A stretch of DNA of 64,000 nucleotides from Sesamum alatum (GCA_034509735.1 JACGWO010000005.1:23492383-23556382), one strand, 5' to 3'. Shown: positions 33,451-46,825, counted from the stretch's first letter. Numbers and translations: made by a program. Notes: generated by a model from the letters alone, not told the origin.

Positions 33451-33569
33451 AAGACAAAATCTTATTCAAAGGGTAAATTTGGTATTTAAAAAAATTGGTG
33501 TAGCATGGTATCAAAATTGCCATATTGTGAGTGTAAGACCACTTTCTTTTATAAATAGTATAAATAAAT

Positions 33570-34804
33570 AAATATAAATAAATAAATAAATATAGATATG
33601 GGAGGAACGGATAAAACCTTCCTTATACTTATCTCGCACCATATGATGATCAATGTCAATGTTCTTAATTCTTTCATGAAATATTGATTTTTTTTGTGAT
33701 GTAGATCGCAACGTGATTGTCTATCAGGAAGGGAATCGATTTTTGAACAGGAACTTGACATTCCTGCTGTGAAGCCACATGAGTTCACACACGGTGGAAG
33801 CCATTGCATGATACTCAGCTTCAACGTAGCAATAGTATTTTGTTTCTTAGTTTTCCAAGAATCCAAAGATGGACCAAGGAAGATAATGTATCTACTGATG
33901 AAATGTGGAGAGTCAAGACATGAGCCCAATTTGCATCTGAATAAACGCCAAGCTTAAGGTCATTAGCTACGGAAAAAAGAGCCCCTTGAAATTATCCCCT
34001 TTATGTATCGGAGTAGGTGGATAACAATGTCCCAATGTTGTTGAGAAGAACGCTGAACATACTGGCTCAGTTCCTAAACTGCATATGCTATATCGAGTCG
34101 TGTGAACATAAGATATAGAAAACTACCAGCAAGTCTTCTATACGGTTCAAAAACAAAGGTCTTTCATCTATAGCAATAAGTTTTAGGACTGAAGGAAGGG
34201 GAGCAGCCACTGTTTTAGCTTCAGATAATCCTGTAGAAGAGATAATATCATTAGCATATTTTCTTTGAGTAACAAGGGTGCCTTCAGAGGACCTCACAAT
34301 TTCAAGCCCAAAAAAAGAATTTAGCATATCCCAAATCTTTAATTGTAAACAGACATCTATATAATGTTTGGCTTCTTGAATCAAACCTTTAGAGGTGTCA
34401 ATAATCAATATGTCATCTACATACACAATTAAAGCCAAAAAATGAGTGTCTGAATGTTTAATGAATAGACAAGTATCAGGAATAGATTGATTAAAACCAA
34501 AGTTCACTAACCTAGTTGTAAACTCACAATTCCATTACATAGATGCTTATTTTAAGTGGTATAATGAATGCTTAAAATGAAAAACCTATCCAGGTGGAAT
34601 GGGATAACCTTCAAGAGGTATCATGTATACCTCTTCATCCAAGTATCCATGTGGAAAGACATTATTCACACAAAGCTTATGGAATGGCCATGAATGTGCT
34701 GAAGCAATTAAAAGAAACACCCTAATTGTAACTACTTTAGACACTGTTGAGAAGCAATCAACGTAATGAAGACCAACTACTTGGTTGAACCCCTTTGTAG
34801 CCAA
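33570..34804 (-). pseudogene. Copia A reverse transcriptase and RNase H remnants
   Basis: RT 5' part at 34804-34586: MATKGFNQVVGLHYVDCFST and the degraded leucine-to-phenylalanine stretch VNNVFPHGYLDEEVYM. RT 3' part at 34507-34088 with the catalytic YVDD (LIVYVDDILI) and FFGLEI. RNase H at 33930-33590 with SWKTKKQNTIA and, after a frameshift, EKYKEGF. The region between the two RT parts (34508-34585) and the connection to RNase H are frameshifted. Confidence 0.88.
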
Positions 34805-35330
34805 TGTAGCCTTCCATCTATCTAGTGAACCATTAAGTTTTAACTAACTTTATATACCCACTTCGACCCATAGCTCTTTTTCCTACTGGAAGTGGCTTAA
34901 GTTCCCATGTATTGTTTTTTTCTAAAGCTTCTAGCTCCAATTTCATGGATTCAATCCATTCAATCTAAGTGTTGGCCTCAACATAAGTCTGTGGTTCATG
35001 TACATTAGAAGTATTAGCTAAAAATAGGTGTGTTCCAAGGATAAAGTTATTGGTGATAGAGAGATATTGTTCTCAAAATCCAAGTTAACTTGATGTGATG
35101 TATGGTTGATTTTCTTAGTGTTTAATCATGATTATGAACAATTGCTTGAAGACGATCATCCGGAATTGATGGATTATTAGGTACACATGTTGTATCAAGA
35201 GGTGAGGCGTGCACAGAGATTGATGTTTCCATATGTTCACTATCCTGCATAGAATTCTAAGTGTGAGCTTTATGTGTAATGCTCAATGTATCATCTGTAC
35301 TTAAAGGCACATTTGGCAAATGGGTATTAC

Positions 35331-36400
35331 TCAAATAAGAATCTTGTGATTTATAAGAAAAAACACCTTCATGGAATATGACGTCTCTTGATAGAAAACA
35401 TGATGATTATAAACATCATAAACCTTAAAAGCCTTTTGACCTTGACCATATTCAATAAAGACATATTTAAAGGCTCTCTTGTCAAATTTATCCTCATGTG
35501 GTGACACATTGGTAGGAAAGAACAAACATACAAGCACTTTCAAATGATCCTACGAAGGTGGTCGTCCATACAATATTTCATAGGGGGATTTTCCAATAAT
35601 GCACATATGATGGTAGCTTGTTGATTATCTGTGTGGTGGGGAGTAAGGATTCCTCCCAAAACTTAACTGGTAAACCACTATCAAACATAAGCGCTCTAGC
35701 CACCTGAATTTAATGCTTGTGCTTCCTCTACACAACCCAATCTCGTTGACACGTGTAGGTGCAAGATTTTTTGTTTTTTTATGCTCAATGCCTAATTTTT
35801 GAAATTTTTTTGTCAGTCTTCGCTAAGAATTCAACATAATTAAATGATCTCACCTTCTTTAGTAGTATTAAACTATGTTCTCACCATCTTACAAAAGGCA
35901 TCCAAATATGAAATGGTTGGAGATTTATGTTGGATTAGATAGGTCCATGTGCTTCTAGTAAAAATTATCAACAATAGTGATCATATAGTGACACCCTGTT
36001 ACTAATGACCACTTATAAGACCCTCATATATATGCATCAATTCAAACATGGCTTGTGAGTGAATTTTACTTGAATGAAAGGGTAGTCTCTATTACTCAGC
36101 ATGAGGACACACATCACACACTATAGAATCTGAAAAAAAAATTATGACTCAACACTATTATATGTAAAATATCAACATGCTTGGCAATTACATGACAAGA
36201 AACAACATGTGCCTCTGAATAGTCAACAAAAAGAAATTTCTTATTTAAAACATAGAGCCTGGCAATTAGTTCTGCCACTACTTGAACCTAATTAGTCTTC
36301 ATGTCCTGTAGAAAACATATTGATAAGTTAAAAATGCATTTCATTTGTGATGATTCACACAACTTCTGTACTGAAAGTAAATTAAATCTAAAACTTGATG
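35331..36400 (-). pseudogene. Copia A integrase and pre-integrase remnants
   Basis: Pre-integrase region at 36400-36230 (FRFNLLSVQKLCESSQMKC). Degenerate integrase core between 36100 and 35560, where STWTYLIQHKSPTISYL can be read. C-terminal part at 35543-35331 (FPTNVSPHEDKFDKRAFKYV, then YNHHVFYQETSY). Copy B has the same blocks at 42384-43340. Confidence 0.85.
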
Positions 36401-36405
36401 TGTAC

Positions 36406-39400
36406 TGTTGGAAAAAACACAAGTTTGTCACAGAGACAATCGTAGTAATCGTTTTGAAATAACAATCAGTTTTGAAACCAAAACACAAGAAACACGTTGG
36501 AACCAAATAACACGAAACAGTTAGAAATACTGTTATAGCGATAAAGTAAAACTTACAGTGAGAATTGTATCATAACAAATCTCAGTCCAATGATATGAAC
36601 AAACCGAATCACAGATATAATCTGCTTGCCTTGAAGAAATTAGACGTCCCGTACCAAATGTGCACACGGGTACTATGCAACTTCTTCCAGGATAAGACGG
36701 TTTTAGTTCTAACGGTATGCACTTTACCGAAGAACACCTCAAAACAACACTCAGTAGCCTTTTGGAAACTTGAATCTCAAAAACTCGGAAATTGCAGGAC
36801 AAACACTCTCGGAGCTGAGAGAGAAATCCGAGAGAAAGAGAGAGCAAAAGAGAGAGAGGAACACGTGTTGTGTTTCGTATTCGTAAGTATTCGTTCGTAT
36901 TGTTATACTTTTTGGTTGAAGTGAGCCCTTGCAACCTTATATAGAGGCAAGGCTATTAGCGGTTACAACTTCCGCATTAATTACCATCATTAGTGCAACA
37001 TTTAACCACCATTAAGGCTGAAATAAATAGCTATTAATGGCATTTAAAATGGTTTTAAATACAGGTGTAAAAGCCATTAATCACTATTAAAACCAGGCAT
37101 TAAATCCAGCTGAAATCGCCACATTAATACGGGAGTTTCAGGTTTGTAATAAATCAGCATTTAATCCAGGTTTGAAAATCTGGTGTTAAGCACCATTAAA
37201 ACGAGTTTTAAAACAGATTTTAAAACCATTTGACAGTCATAAATGCACCGAGTTTTATCAGATATATCCAAATGTTTTTGCTGCTGAAAGATAGATACTG
37301 AGACTGAGACATAAGCACCCGCGCCCGCGCCCGAGCTACAGCGGGGCGGCGGCAGCGCGTGTATGGGGCAACCCCATGTTCACTCTAGTATCCATAACAC
37401 TTCAAACATATATCGAACATTGAACTTGATATAAGGAGTTTAAGTATTCCTTAAACTTTCAATTTGGGACATCATTGAGTATGAAGCACTCACCCCCACA
37501 TACACCTTATATCCTTATCAAGGCTCCACACTTTCCCATCATAATCCTATGTGGGACAAGTGTAATCTCTCTAGTTCTCTCACCATCTGATCTATGGATT
37601 CACATGTAATCTATATATAATAAAACAGAATCATTGAAACTATCCACCCAAGTGCCACGTATGCATAGACGTGGACAACCTCAATAAGCTTTATTTTGCC
37701 AAATGGAATATAACATATTTTAAGATAATTATTAAAAAATATTAGTATTCATTCCAAAGAGATCTAAATTAATTATCTAATAACTTTTTTTAGATAAAGA
37801 ATTAAAAATATTGGATTTATCGAAAAAGAATCTAATCAATATTATCTAACAAATTTTTTATAAAAAGTAAAGAAAAAAAATATTAATATTTATACAAAGA
37901 ATCTATTCAATATTATTTTTTTTATCTTCTTTTTAAGTATATCAAAACATGTATATTCAATATCTATTTTGATAGATATTGAATAATATCAAGAAAAAAA
38001 TAAATCTATATATAATAAAACAGAATCATTGAAACTATCCACCCAAACGCCACGTATTGCATAGACGTGGACAACCTCAATGAGCTCTATTTTGCCAAAT
38101 GGAATATAACATATTTTTAGATAATTATTAAAAAATATTAGTATTCATTGAAAAGAGGTCTAAATTAATTATCTAATAACTATTTTTAGATAAAGAATTA
38201 AAAATATTGGACTTATCGAAAAGAATCTAATCAATATTATCTAACAATTTTTTTAAAATAATGAATACAAAATATTAATATTTATACAAAAAGAATCTAA
38301 TCAATATTATTTTTTATCTTCTTTATAAGTATATAAAAGCATGTTTATTCAATATCTATTTTGATAGATATTGAATAAAATCAAGAAAAAAAATGAATCA
38401 AACTTATTTCTTAAATTCAATATCGAGACTATAAATATATTTCTATTAATTAAAGAAATAAATAAATCAAATTTATTTCTCAAACTATCAATGTCGAGAT
38501 TACAAAATATATTTCTATGTATTTTCAATTTTACATCTATAAATCAATTTAATATAAGTTAAATATATTTAATACAAAAATTATAAAAATGTGATAAATA
38601 CACCAATTAATTATATATATATATGCATATATATGTACTAGGTGAGTGTGTATTGGAAGACTGAATAAGTCAAAGATACGGGCTACAAATATTCATGTTT
38701 ACACACATGGGCAGATGTAATATTTTGGATTTTACAAAAGTTAGGATAAAAGATAGACCATTCAAGTTAATTAACAGGTATAGAAGATAAGTCACTATTA
38801 TATATCAAATCTTAACTATTTGGCATTTGAATTTAAAAATAATTTAAAAGATAAGAACTTCGAATCATCATATAAATTGTGGGTCTGCAAAAACAACACA
38901 AAAATAAATCACAAAGTTGTGAAATCTCTAACCTAGCATGGAGAATATGATTAGCGATGATAGTACAATTGGTTAGAATGATTTTTGCTTTCTGTAAAAG
39001 ATATCAAGTGAAATTATTGATGAAAAAGCTAGACATTAAGAAGTTTCTCAATAATAGATAGTTGAAATATTTCTACACTTACATTTATCAATGTAAAGAA
39101 CAATTTATACAAGGAAGCCTTAAAGTCCATTTTTAATCATTATTTTTTAGATACTCGTGCTTTTTTTGATAATATATGTTTTTTTTTGTTTATTTATTGA
39201 ATATTTACACATGCATCAAAAGGTTCCAAGATTGAGGATTTAATAAATTATCGACAAATTGAGGGCGAAGGATACTCGACTCTCCATCTAGGCAAATGAG
39301 GGCGAAAGGCTGCAAAAATATTCAACAAGTTATTAGAAGATCTATTTATTTATTCAGCTTTTTCACTATTTGTGATGAATTTCAGATGTACTAGCAGTTT

Positions 39401-40365
39401 TAACAAAATTTAGCTTTGTTTGTATCTTAATTATTGTAGGCCAATCTTAATCTTTGTCCATTTTTTTAATAATTCTAGGCTAAACTTGATTTCACTGATG
39501 TTTTCAAATTGCAATGACAAAAACAAATTCAAACTATATTTTAGAAAATCTACTTATATGCTTTATATATAAAATCAAATAAATGACTAGATAAATTATA
39601 ATCAGATAATTAATTAAAAATCAAATCAATCTCTTCTCACAAGAAAATAAGTACTTACATGCTTAAATATAGTTTGAACTTCATCATTTTGATAACTAAT
39701 TAACATTGGTTCTTGGTTGAGAAAGCATAAATTGTCGCAGAGGTGTGTCAATTCTTATTCTTTGCACTCATGGAAGCAGGAATGGAATAGAAAATTAAAG
39801 GCGTATATATCATTATGAATAAACTAGATTTGGATGTAGGTGCGAAGATCACATACTTAAAGTAAGGATTATTGATGAATAAAATAAAGCACAAAATAAA
39901 TTGTTGGTGAGAAAAATTAAAATATGTGTTTATCTGCAACCAAGGAGACATCAACTAAGTAGCTCATATTAAGTTATTGATACTCATAGAAGATCAAATG
40001 TATAAAGTGAACCGCGCTGTACTCCACCAACAATACTATAACATAAGGAATTTATGATCAAAGCGATTAGAAAAATATAAGAACCTATGATTGTATGGAA
40101 TGTGGATATTTTTCTAAATAATTAACGATAACTCATTCAATTCAAGAAAATTTATATTTTATATAATTCTTATTAGAACTAATATCAGAGGTAGATAATT
40201 TTTGTTCAACTTTATAAATATATATTTTTGAATATTAATTATTATAGTCAGAATTTAAATTGAAAATGTTCCCCGTGCCTTGGCACGGGTTTTGTACTAG
40301 TTGAACCCATATTTTAGAACAAATTTGTTGTTACAAATTAACATTATAAAATGTCAATTACAACA
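36406..40365 (+). mobile_element. Solo-LTR-like insertion with target duplication TGTAC, carrying a Helitron
   Basis: Begins TGTTGG and ends CAACA, flanked by TGTAC at 36401-36405 and 40366-40370. Uninterrupted copy B reads the same flank as GATGTTTACAACATTTG (43351-43367), proving insertion. Without the Helitron (37610-40300) it is about 1269 bp, a plausible LTR with a TATA-like box (CTTATATAGAGGC at 36937). A GC-rich repeat (CCCGCGCCCGCGCCCGAG) lies at 37319-37336. No internal region or second LTR is present, so I read it as a solo LTR left by recombination. Confidence 0.75.
37610..40300 (+). mobile_element. Non-autonomous Helitron with duplicated 5' end, inside the solo LTR
   Basis: 5' end TCTATATATAATAAAACAG (37610) after A; 3' end with hairpin CCCCGTGCCTTGGCACGGG (40271-40289), then TTTTGTACTAG and T (40301). 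Removing it rejoins CATGTAA to TTGAACCC, an A/T target site as required. The first 395 bp is repeated directly from 38005, TCTATA included. No Rep or helicase frame is found; short ORFs inside are AT-rich noise. Confidence 0.85.
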
Positions 40366-40370
40366 TGTAC

Positions 40371-41682
40371 AACATTTGTTTAAGAGTAAGATAATATACA
40401 ATACCACTTTTCCAATCATTTTACCTTGTTTTTGCTACCATGGGGAAGATTGATTTTACCTTGTTTTTGCTACCATCAGGAAGATTGATTTTAATTTGCT
40501 TGTGAGGTATAGCGTACTTATTGAACAAACTCAAGTTACCAGTCATATAATTGGGAGCTCCTGAGTCCACGATACAATTGTCATCATCTAGGAGATTATG
40601 TGAGTTAGTTGGTTGAACATTACCTGCAAAGTCATTCGATTGAGCAAGCTTGATGCTCAACGGATCATTAGGTGTCTATTTTTTCACCAACTTGAGTAAT
40701 CCTCCCACAACCTCTAAAAGAGATCTTTAATGTGAACTCTTTGTCTTATTTTATGCCTGGCCTTCACTTGGATTATTATCCTCCACAGAAACAACCAAAG
40801 CTCAGCCAACATTTGACTCATTCCTTCGTTGTTCAGTCAAAGTTTTATACCACTTAAAAATGCCATGAATTTTGAAGCAAGTTTCCCGAGTGTGGCATGT
40901 CCCCTCACAATTGTCACAATGTAGTTGTTTCTTCTCTGCAAATGATTTTCTTCTCATGTTTTGTTTTGAGACATTATATCCTATGTCCCTTATTTCATCT
41001 TGCAACCTCACTTGCATAGTAGTAGAAATGTTGTGTTCGCTAGACAATTCCTATATGTACCAACCATTGCTTTTCCACACGTAGAATCATTGAATAAGCT
41101 TTGGACACAAGGGGCAAAGGATCGATCACTAATATCTGATTATGAATATGATCATATGACTCATTGATTTGAGGCAGTCTGAGTAGCTTTATCAGAGCCA
41201 CATTTTCAGCCACACGTACAGCGTGGAGTAGGCATTGCACACTAGTCATCCCACAATCACTTCAATTTCGTAAAATATACAATTACAAACGTTGTTCCTT
41301 GACTAATATATGCAACCTCTTGTTACAATTGATAAACAAACGGTATGTTTAGCTCATCAAATCGCTGCTCAAGTTCTAACCAAAGCTCTCGAGCTAAATT
41401 GGCATACAAAAATGCACCTACCAGATCTTTTGAAATTGAACTAAGTAACCATGAAGTTACTATACGTTCAACTCATCTCCAAAGTAAATAATCCGGAGAG
41501 TCCTCACTAGTTTTTTCATACTTTCCATCAATAAATCTTAATTTCATATTAGCTTTTAAGGATATTTTCACTAATCTACTCTATGTAAGATAGTTTGAGC
41601 ATTCAATGGCGTGGACATAAGGACCATACCTAGATGATTAGATGTTTGCAGATGTAAATTGTCTTTCAACTTGAGACCTGCG
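40371..41682 (-). pseudogene. Copia A gag and protease remnants
   Basis: From the N-terminal side downward: gag core at 41660-41260 in broken frames, 41249-41040 (HAVRVAENVALIKLLRLPQI), CCHC knuckle at 41047-40802 (CDNCEGTCHTRETC), and protease at 40660-40421 with CIVDSGAPNYMTG, i.e. catalytic DSGA. Each part is separated by stops or shifts. Confidence 0.85.
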
Positions 41683-42290
41683 TAGGGGTGTGCACAATTC
41701 GCTAAACTGTCCAAACTGAACTGGTATTAGAAATTCGATACGTGTTGAATATTAAATCAAAAATTGGGTTTGGTATTCGGTAATAAATTTTTAAAAAAAT
41801 CGTTATTTGGTACGATATCGGTATTTGGTGTTGGTGTACCATACCGAACCAAATATTGATCTTTTTAAATATATATTATATTATAATTATACATATAAAC
41901 ATAATAAATAATATATATATATATATATAAATATTAAATATTAATTTATTTAAAAAAAACTTAATTAAATATAACTATTTAAAAATTAATTGACTATTCT
42001 ATTCTGATGACTTATAGGTAATGACTTTTAATTAATAAGCCTAGTGCCCTATTATTCTAATCAGACGTTCAGACCTAGACAGTTGAGAGAGAATTAAGAT
42101 TCTGAGAAGAATTGAGAACAAACTTAGACAATTTTTTTCTAAAAACACGATTTAAGTAAAAAAATCGAATGGAATTGATTTTTGTTCAATATTACCTAAC
42201 CGAGTAAACAATTCGATTAGGTATTTGGTACACCAAAAACAACGTACCAAAATTTCTATTCGGTTCGATTTTATCGAACGAACACCACTA
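41683..42290. mobile_element. hAT-like MITE inside copia A gag
   Basis: Left end TAGGGGTGTGCACAATTCG; right end, reverse complemented, TAGTGGTGTTCGTTCG. The interior is rich in TTCGGTA-type repeats and AT runs. It splits the gag N-terminus (MASPGNPPIGAKNSL on the 42.3 kb side) from the rest. I cannot see a clean 8-bp target duplication. A truncated relative sits at the same gag position in copy B. Confidence 0.75.
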
Positions 42291-44444
42291 TCTCTAGCTC
42301 CCTCAGTGACAACTCTAGTTAAAGAATTCTTAGCTCCAATTGGAGGATTTCCTGGCGACGCCATCAAAACCACTCTTCAATTTCTTGACCTTGACCATAT
42401 CCAATAAAGACATATTTAAAGGCTCTCTTGTCAAATTTATCCTCATGTGGTGACACATTGGTAGGAAATAACAAACATCCAAACACTTTAAAATGATCAT
42501 ATGAAGGTGGTCGTCCATACAACATTTCATACAGGGTTTTACCAATAAAGCACATATGATGGTAACTTGTTGATTAAATAAGTGTGGTTGTAAGGATTCC
42601 CCCAAAAACTTAAATGATAAACCACTATCAAACATAAGCACTCTAGCCATTTGAATTAAATGCTTGTGCTTGCACTCAACAACCCCATTTCGTTGACGGC
42701 TGTAGGTGCAAGATTTTATTATGCTTAATGCCTAATTTTGAACAAATTTTGACAGTCTTTGATAAGAATTCAACACAATTATCTGATCTTACCTTCTTTA
42801 CTGTATTATTAAACTGTGTTCTCACCTTCTTACAAAAAGCATACAAATATGAAATGGTTTGAGATTTATGTTGGATTAGATACGTCCATGTGCTTTTAGT
42901 AAAATCATCAACAATAGTTATCATATACTGATACCCTGTTAATGATACTGCTTATAAGGCCTCCATATATCTACATGTATCAATTCAAGCATGGCTTGTG
43001 AGTGAATTTCACTTGAATGAAAGGGTAGTCTCTATTCTCAGCAAGAGGACACACATCACACACTATAGAGTCTAATATATATATATATATATATATATAT
43101 GATTCAACACTATTGTATGTCAAATATCAACTCCCTGGGCAATTACATGACAAGAAGTAACATATGCATCTGAATAGTCAACAAACTGATATTTCTTTTT
43201 TAAAACATAGAGCTTGCCAAACAGTTCTCCCACTGCTTGCACCTGATCAATCTTCAGGTCCTGTAGAAAACATATTAATGAGTTAAATATGCATTTCATG
43301 TGCGATGATTTACACAACTTCTGTACTGAAAGTAAATTGAATCTGAAACTTGATGTTTACAACATTTGTTTAAGAGTAAGATTATTATAAAATACCACTT
43401 TTCCAATCATTTTTACTTATTTTTGCTAACATCGGGAAATTGATTTATTGCCTCATTTTTGCTACCATCAGGAAGACTGATTCTTAATGCATAACATACT
43501 CACTGAACAAACTCAAGTTACCAATCATATAATTGGGAGCTCCTGAGTCCACGATACGATTGTCATCGTCTAGGAGATTATGAGAGTTAGTCGGTTGAAC
43601 GTTACCTGCTAAGTCATTCGATTGAGCAAAATTGATGCTCAACGGATCATTAGGTGTCTATTTTTCAGCAACTTGAGTAATTCTCCCACAACCTCTAAAA
43701 GAGATCTTTGATGTGAACTCTCTGTGTTATTTTAGGCCTTGCCTCCACTTGGATTATTATCCTCCACGACAACAACCAAAGCTCAGCCAACATTTGACAC
43801 ATTCCTTCGTTGTTCAGTCAAGGTTTTATACCACTAAGGAATGCCATGAATTTTGAAGAAAGTTTCCCGAGTGTGGCATGTCCTCTCACAATTGTCACAA
43901 TGTAGTTCTTCTCTGCAAATGATTTCCTTCTCATTTTTTGTTTTGAGAGATTATACCCTGTGTACCTTATTTCATCTTGCAACCTCACCTGCATAGCAGT
44001 AGAAGCGTTGTGCTTGCCAGAAAATTCCTACATGTTCCAACCATTGCTTTGCCACACGTAGAATCATTGAATAAGCTTTGGGCACAAGAGGCAAAGGATC
44101 GATCACTAATATCTGATTAGAAATATGATCGTATGACTCATTGATTTGAGGTAGTCTGAACAGCTTTTTCAGATCCACATTTTCAGCCACACGTACAACG
44201 TGGAGTAGGCACTGCACACTAGTTCATCCCACAATCACTTCAATTTTGTAAAAATATGCAATTACAGACGTTGTTCCTTGACTAATATATGCAATTTCTC
44301 GTTGTAATTGATAGAGAATCGGTATGTTTAACTCAACAAAGCGTTGTTCAAGTTCTAACCAAAGCTCTCAAGCTAAATTTGCATAAAAAAATGCATCTAT
44401 CATATCTTTTGAAATTGAACTAAGTAACCATGAAGTTACCATAC

Positions 44445-44977
44445 TGATGTCGTGAAATCTTAGAACTCTAGGAATGAAGGTCTCGATGCCCTTCAGAATG
44501 CATTGTGGGGGGTTTTATAATGGGGGTACCAGACCCTGATTGTCCATCGTAGCTCATTTCCCTCGAATCCTTTTCGGGTTCGTACTATATCTGTGTATAT
44601 CTTCCGGATTTTCTGTAGATTCTACTGGATTTTCGGGGATCCTCTGCTAGATTTGGTGGGTAGGTTCCCATTCGAAGCCAAGTCCTCCTGCGTTGTTGCT
44701 GAACACACAATTCTCGAATTCCTACCTTCCCTCATAGTCTTCATCGGGGACCTTTTTCTCCCTCGTAGTGCATCACTCTCGAGGGCATCTTCTTCCCTCG
44801 TAGCATATCCTTCCTGGGGATCGCAGAGATACATTCGAAGGGCATTTTCTAGGGTGGATCGTATGCCCCAACGTATAGGTATATTCGAAGGTTGTCCCCC
44901 TTTGTAGCATATATTCTACGACTGTCCCCCTTTGTGGTATATCGTCTTAGGGGAATCGTATGCTTCTACCCTTCTCA
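44445..44977 (-). repeat. 3' LTR of the TR-GAG element
   Basis: Starts TGATGTCGTG and ends CTTCTCA on the plus strand. Nearly identical in order to 46287-46825: GGGGGGTTTTATA, TCCCTCGAATCCTTTTCGGG, and repeated TTCGAAGG and CCCC(T/C)TT(C/T)GT motifs. It carries a purine-rich GGGGGGTTTTATA.TGGGGG stretch on the plus strand that is probably the promoter region read from the other side. Confidence 0.88.
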
Positions 44978-44979
44978 TT

Positions 44980-45990
44980 TGGGGGGGAGTTGATCTTCCC
45001 TCAGATACCCTAATCGTATGAATCGTTCAATTTCCCAGCGCAGTTGGCGGCATTCTTCCGTGGTATGTCCCTTGTCTTTATGGAAGTTGCAATATCGAGA
45101 CGACCTCTATCGCCTTTCGTCATTCCTCATTCTTGGTGGCCACCTGAGGTGTTCGCTCTTCTCTATGCTCTTCAATGCTTGCCCTTGGGCCATACCGAAG
45201 GCCGCGTATACCTGTCTTTGGGGTCTTCGGTCCACTGGTCGATTCGTTACTCCCTCTCTTCTTTTCTCCTTTCCCCATTGGTGCAAGCTTCTTAGATTTC
45301 GTGACTCTTCAATGAGGATGAATTTTCCTGCTCTGGCCAGGAGTTCCTCCCAGCTCGAGGCTGGTTCCCCGATTAAGGAGTCAGCCAAACTTCCATTTCT
45401 TAACCCTTGTGCGAGGATGCTTGACAATAACTCTGGGTTAATGTTAGGTACATCCATGATTTCATTGGTAATTCTCCACATATAACTCCTTAGTGGCTCT
45501 CCTTCTTCTTGAACTATGGTTAAAAGATGGCCTAGGTTTTTAGGGTACCTTTTGTTACTTGCGAAATGGTGCATGAAGCTTTGAGCCAGCTACTTGAAAT
45601 CCTTGATGGATCCCGGAAGAAGTTGCGAGAACCATGTTTGGGCACGCCGCACTAAGGTAGTTCTGAATATCTTACATAGTAGTCACTAGGATTGACCAGG
45701 TCCATGGCTGCCAGGAACTGGTCTAGATGATCCCTCGAATCCCCTTTATCTCCCCCGTAGCAGGTGATTTGTGGGATGCGCGTTCCAAGGGGCATGGGTT
45801 CGTCTAGTATGCTCTTGACGAGTGGATTGCCTTGGGTAATGCCCATTTCTAGGTTCATCGTAGCCTTTAGCTCCGCTATTTCCTGCCGTAGTTCTTCCAA
45901 ATTTGGATTACTAGAGGGGATCATCACAGGGGGCATCTTCTTGGGTGACGGGGCTCGACTGCTCCCTATCGAGTCTTGATTCGTCCCTCC
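44980..45990 (-). pseudogene. TR-GAG gag gene with CCHC-like knuckle, one frameshift and at least one stop
   Basis: N-terminal part at 45936-45652: PPVMIPSSNPNLEELRQEI, then TRIPQITCYGGDKGDSRDH, as in Tat-type gag. Core at 45574-45107: FASNKRYPKNLGHLLTIVQE, EGEPLRSYMWRI, LLARAGKFI. C-terminus at 45105-44975: CNFHKDKGHTTEEC knuckle and LGYLREDQLPPK, with the stop formed by the first bases of the LTR. Breaks lie between the first two parts (about 45575-45655) and near 45107. In an intact copy this protein would form particles using enzymes from a partner element. Confidence 0.88.
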
Positions 45991-46286
45991 TCCTTTATGT
46001 GGCTTGCGATGGACCTGGTTCCTAGGCCCCTATCTCCTCTTATAGACCGTCTTGAGGGCCGCTTCGGCGCCTTTCTTGACAACCTCTTCGAGTAATTGTT
46101 CAAGGTCTGCTATCCGTACGTATGGGGATGGTGCTGTAGACCGAGAGAGGTTTTCATGATCATGGCTACCCCCTTCCCCAATAGAGGGCAAGGTACCCCG
46201 GATGTCCCCCTCCAGGCCCCCCAGATCCCAGGACTATTTTTCTCCTCACCATTCCTTCGTTAGAGTTCCCACAGACGGCGCCAGTT

Positions 46287-46825
46287 TGATGTCGTGAAAT
46301 CTTAGAACTCTAGGAAGGAAGATCTCATTGCCCTTTAGAACGCATTGTGGGGGGTTTTATAGTGGGGGTACCAGGCCTTGATTGTCCATTGTAGCTCATT
46401 TCCCTCGAATCCTTTTCGGGTTCGTACCATATCTGTGTATATCTTCGGGATTTTCTGTAGATTCTACCGGATTTTTGGGGATCCTCTTCTAGATTTGGTG
46501 GGTAGGTTCCCATTCAAAGCCAAGTCCTCTTGCGTTGTTGCTGAACCCACAGCTCTTGAATTCCTACCTTCTGTCGTAGTCTTCATGGGGGACCTTTTTC
46601 TTCCTCGTAGTGCATCACTCTCGAGGGCCTCTTCTTCCCTCGTAGCATATCCTTCATGGGGATTGCAGAGATCATTCGAAGGGCATTTTCTAGGGTGAAT
46701 CATATGCCCCAACGTATGGGTATATTCGAAGGTTGTCCCCCTTCGTAGCATATATTCTGCGACTGTCCCCCTTCGTGGTATATTGTCTTAGGGGAATCGT
46801 ATGCTTCTACCCTTCTCTCACATCA
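46287..46825 (-). repeat. 5' LTR of the TR-GAG element
   Basis: Begins TGATGTCGTG; the end nearest the target duplication reads CTTCTCTCACATCA, a few bases longer than its partner. The primer-binding site abuts it at 46265-46286. Confidence 0.85.

Larger units (their letters stand above)
33570..42383 (-). mobile_element. Ty1/copia element copy A (internal region), interrupted
   Basis: Minus-strand internal region from the gag ATG (42364) to RNase H (about 33570). It is interrupted by a MITE in gag (41683-42290) and by a 3.96 kb solo-LTR-like insertion (36406-40365, target duplication TGTAC). No LTR flanks the 5' end: at 42384 it joins directly to the integrase of copy B. Frameshifts and stops are found throughout. 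Confidence 0.85.
44445..46825 (-). mobile_element. TR-GAG element (non-autonomous gypsy), target duplication CATAC
   Basis: A 2.38 kb element flanked by CATAC (44440-44444 and 46826-46830), with LTRs at both ends. The primer site next to the 5' LTR reads, on the minus strand, AACTGGCGCCGTCTGTGGG, the type used by Tat/Retand gypsy elements. The interior holds one gag gene and nothing else. Copy A of the copia shows the empty site (GTTACTATACGTTCAACTCA). Insertion is therefore later than the copia duplication. Confidence 0.92.

Noticed and set aside
36533..36934. Overlapping 119- and 133-codon frames on opposite strands
   Set aside because: Both fall in the solo LTR, have no motif, and exist because the LTR is less AT-rich than its surroundings.
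44593..45485. Plus-strand frames of 104 and 155 codons in the TR-GAG element
   Set aside because: The first lies in the LTR; the second is antisense to the gag core, which has the recognisable motifs.
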